A stretch of DNA of 8,597 nt, from contig CALMPB010000435.1 in assembly GCA_937871985.1 (NCBI GenBank), forward strand, positions 1-8,597, in the 5' to 3' direction. This DNA comes from an uncultured Burkholderiaceae bacterium (lineage in GTDB: Bacteria > Pseudomonadota > Gammaproteobacteria > Burkholderiales > Burkholderiaceae). Both the position numbers and the translations under genes were made by a program. Within the stretch, counting starts at the first letter, position 1, and each line of letters opens with the position of its first letter. The notes beneath the pieces were generated by a model that did not search any database, was not told the DNA's origin, and was given only the letters and a program-made list of their open reading frames with translations. Shown piece by piece: positions 7,591 through 8,597 of this stretch.

Positions 7591-7768
7591 TCTTAGGTGG
7601 CTCAGATTGCAGCATGCTTTCGCACCGCATTTGGTCGACGACCTTGGCGCACATCGGTTCGACGTATGGTGCCCTACTCATGATTCGGGTTCTCACATAC
7701 GAATAGCGGAGCGCGTCGTGCGCTGACATTCGAGGGCTTCGCGGCTCACGCCGGTGGTTGATCAAGAT
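7584..7768. repeat. 9-base inverted repeat flanking the low-GC gap
   Basis: ATCTTGATC at 7584-7592 and its exact reverse complement GATCAAGAT at 7760-7768 sit at the two ends of the low-GC segment. A further copy of the core TCAAGAT is at 7549-7555, inside the end of czcA, forming TCAAGATT (7549-7556) opposite AATCTTGA (7583-7590). The copies could be mobile-element ends, a protein-binding site or chance. No target-site duplication was recognised. Confidence 0.4.
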
Positions 7769-7774
7769 AGCTGA
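7591..7774. other. low-GC intergenic gap between convergent genes
   Basis: This 184-base gap separates the end of czcA from the end of the - strand GntR gene. GC over 7591-7710 is 64 of 120 (about 53%), well below the flanking genes. I found no convincing gene. Both strands hold open stretches here, but without start signals or a family I recognise. A weak hairpin AGCGC-gtcgt-GCGCT (7710-7724) lacks a T run, so it is not a clear intrinsic terminator, although a terminator would be expected between convergent units. The gap may be a remnant of inserted DNA. Confidence 0.5.
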
Positions 7775-8386
7775 TCATCTGCCGGCGCCTCCATCGCGCG
7801 CCAGACGGGTAAGATCGGCGGCACGGCCAGACCGCCGGTGATGATAATGATCGATCGCCCGATTTATCGCGGGACGTGGTGCCCCGCGCGCAAGCTCCTC
7901 GAGCGCGCGAAGTTCGTCATCGACACCCGGGAGCGCCTGATCCTCGTGACGGCGGAACGGTCCGAGCCGCGCCGCGGCATTGTTGAGCGCCCAGTCCAAT
8001 TCCACGTTGCTGGCGGTCGACGCGATCGCGCCAAACAACAGGGCGGTGCGCTCGCTGATCCCGTCACGCCCCTGGGGCACCTCAGTCGCCGGAAACGGGC
8101 CGCGATGCGCGCGCAGCGCCATGGTCAGCAGTTTGTGGTGCCAGTCCAGCAACGCCCGGAACTCGCTCTCGACCAGCAGTGGAACGTGGAAACCATCGCC
8201 CGGCATGGACTGCACCAGCCGCTCGCCAACGAGGCGATAGAGCGCATCACGCACCGGGGTCATGCTCACGCCGAGCTCCTCGGCGAGCCGGCCGGCCTCG
8301 ATCCGGCGGCCCGAGGACCAGACACCCGTGAGCAGCCGGCGGCGCAAAGCGTCATAGGTGGGCTCAAGGACATTTGCCGGGCTCAT
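7775..8386 (-). CDS. GntR-family transcriptional regulator (FCD-like C-terminus)
   Basis: This 203-residue DNA-binding protein has an N-terminal winged helix of GntR type at residues about 9-68: YDALRRRLLTGVWSSGRRI, then the recognition part LAEELGVSMTPVRDALYRLVGE, then the wing LVQSMPGDGFHVP. The C-terminal part (about 72-185) is helical and resembles a compact FCD effector domain, including an IASTASN segment near residue 121-127 and a His-rich last helix (IDHYHHRR). The His normally found after the Phe that precedes the Asn segment is Gly119 here, and the usual Glu-His before the next helix reads DDELR, so the FCD metal site looks incomplete. The ATG overlaps the stop of the upstream gene as ATGA, making it the second or later gene of a - strand operon whose promoter is outside the window. 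Its targets are unknown; local operon control is the simplest guess. It is convergent with czcA and unlikely to be its regulator. Confidence 0.88.
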   Translation of the reverse strand: MSPANVLEPTYDALRRRLLTGVWSSGRRIEAGRLAEELGVSMTPVRDALYRLVGERLVQSMPGDGFHVPLLVESEFRALLDWHHKLLTMALRAHRGPFPATEVPQGRDGISERTALLFGAIASTASNVELDWALNNAAARLGPFRRHEDQALPGVDDELRALEELARGAPRPAINRAIDHYHHRRSGRAADLTRLARDGGAGR

Positions 8387-8597
8387 GACCTGCTTGCTCC
8401 ATCTTCGAGGTAGGCGGCGATCATTGCCTCCTGATCGGGCCGCAGCGCGTCGATCGCGCCGATATGACTGGGCACGTCATCCCGCAGCAGGATCGACGGG
8501 CATTGCCCCTCGTAATTGCCGAGATTCGGGCGATGCTGCGCGTAGCCGACCAGTGCCGCGAGCTCGCGTGGGAAGGTCCGCGCGATCGCCGGCGGAT
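8383..8597 (-). CDS. unidentified protein, C-terminal 70 residues only
   Basis: A frame on the - strand is open from the right edge to a TGA at 8383-8385, which overlaps the ATG of the GntR gene. The other two - strand frames contain stops in this stretch. The visible product runs from PPAIARTFPRELAALVGYAQ through HRPNLGNYEGQCPSILLRDD and ends LRPDQEAMIAAYLEDGASRS. It looks like an ordinary globular C-terminus, with a probable helix at the start, one Cys in GQCPS, and a final helix (PDQEAMIAAYLED); no membrane segment is seen. I do not recognise the family. The tight ATGA overlap says it is co-expressed with the GntR regulator, so it may be a target or partner of it. Confidence 0.7.
   Translation of the reverse strand, partial: PPAIARTFPRELAALVGYAQHRPNLGNYEGQCPSILLRDDVPSHIGAIDALRPDQEAMIAAYLEDGASRS

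Noticed and set aside
7600..7700. Coding fragment or transposase remnant in the gap (either strand)
   Set aside because: Short open stretches exist on both strands, but no recognisable motif, start signal or known insertion-sequence end was seen. Only the base composition and repeat are reported.
7710..7724. Rho-independent terminator AGCGC-gtcgt-GCGCT
   Set aside because: The stem is only 5 bases and no T run follows on either strand, so it is not supported as an intrinsic terminator.
7838..8413. A 191-codon + strand frame opposite the GntR gene
   Set aside because: The - strand frame encodes a recognisable winged helix. The + frame product is Arg/Pro/His rich and has no family features.

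Overview
The window is about 65% GC, with the codon use of a high-GC alphaproteobacterium. A sphingomonad (Sphingomonas, Sphingobium or Novosphingobium type) is the best guess. The basis is the arrangement of a small His-rich exported protein ending in LLRPPRG placed directly before czcCBA, plus a PepSY membrane protein next to a DUF3088 gene. The lineage call is family-level recognition, not a database result.

Left part (1-1486, + strand): the 3' part of a PepSY-associated transmembrane protein gene that runs off the left edge, followed after 19 bases by a DUF3088 thioredoxin-like protein with its own good ribosome binding site. They look like the end of one transcription unit, possibly linked to metal or siderophore handling and redox.

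Centre (about 1510-7590, + strand): a heavy-metal efflux locus. A short leader with a possible MerR-type operator is followed by a small His-rich exported protein and then czcC (outer-membrane channel), czcB (periplasmic adaptor) and czcA (inner-membrane HME-RND pump). czcC/czcB and czcB/czcA each overlap by ATGA, so the three are probably translated in a coupled way. CzcA carries the D-x5-D-x6-E signature of the Co/Zn/Cd class, so the predicted job is proton-driven export of Zn, Cd and/or Co across both membranes, with the His-rich protein as a possible periplasmic metal buffer or sensor.

Right part (7591-8597): a 184-base intergenic gap between convergent transcription units. It contains a stretch of clearly lower GC (about 53% over 7591-7710) and a 9-base inverted repeat near its two ends. 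Then, on the - strand, comes a small GntR-family regulator preceded, again with an ATGA overlap, by the 3' end of a gene I do not recognise. No regulator of the efflux operon (MerR/CadR, CzcRS) lies inside the window. I saw no tRNA, rRNA, CRISPR, transposase gene or clear intrinsic terminator. The protein families are ordinary. The most interesting parts are the small His-rich protein, the CxxS variant in the DUF3088 protein, the low-GC gap and the unidentified gene at the right edge.
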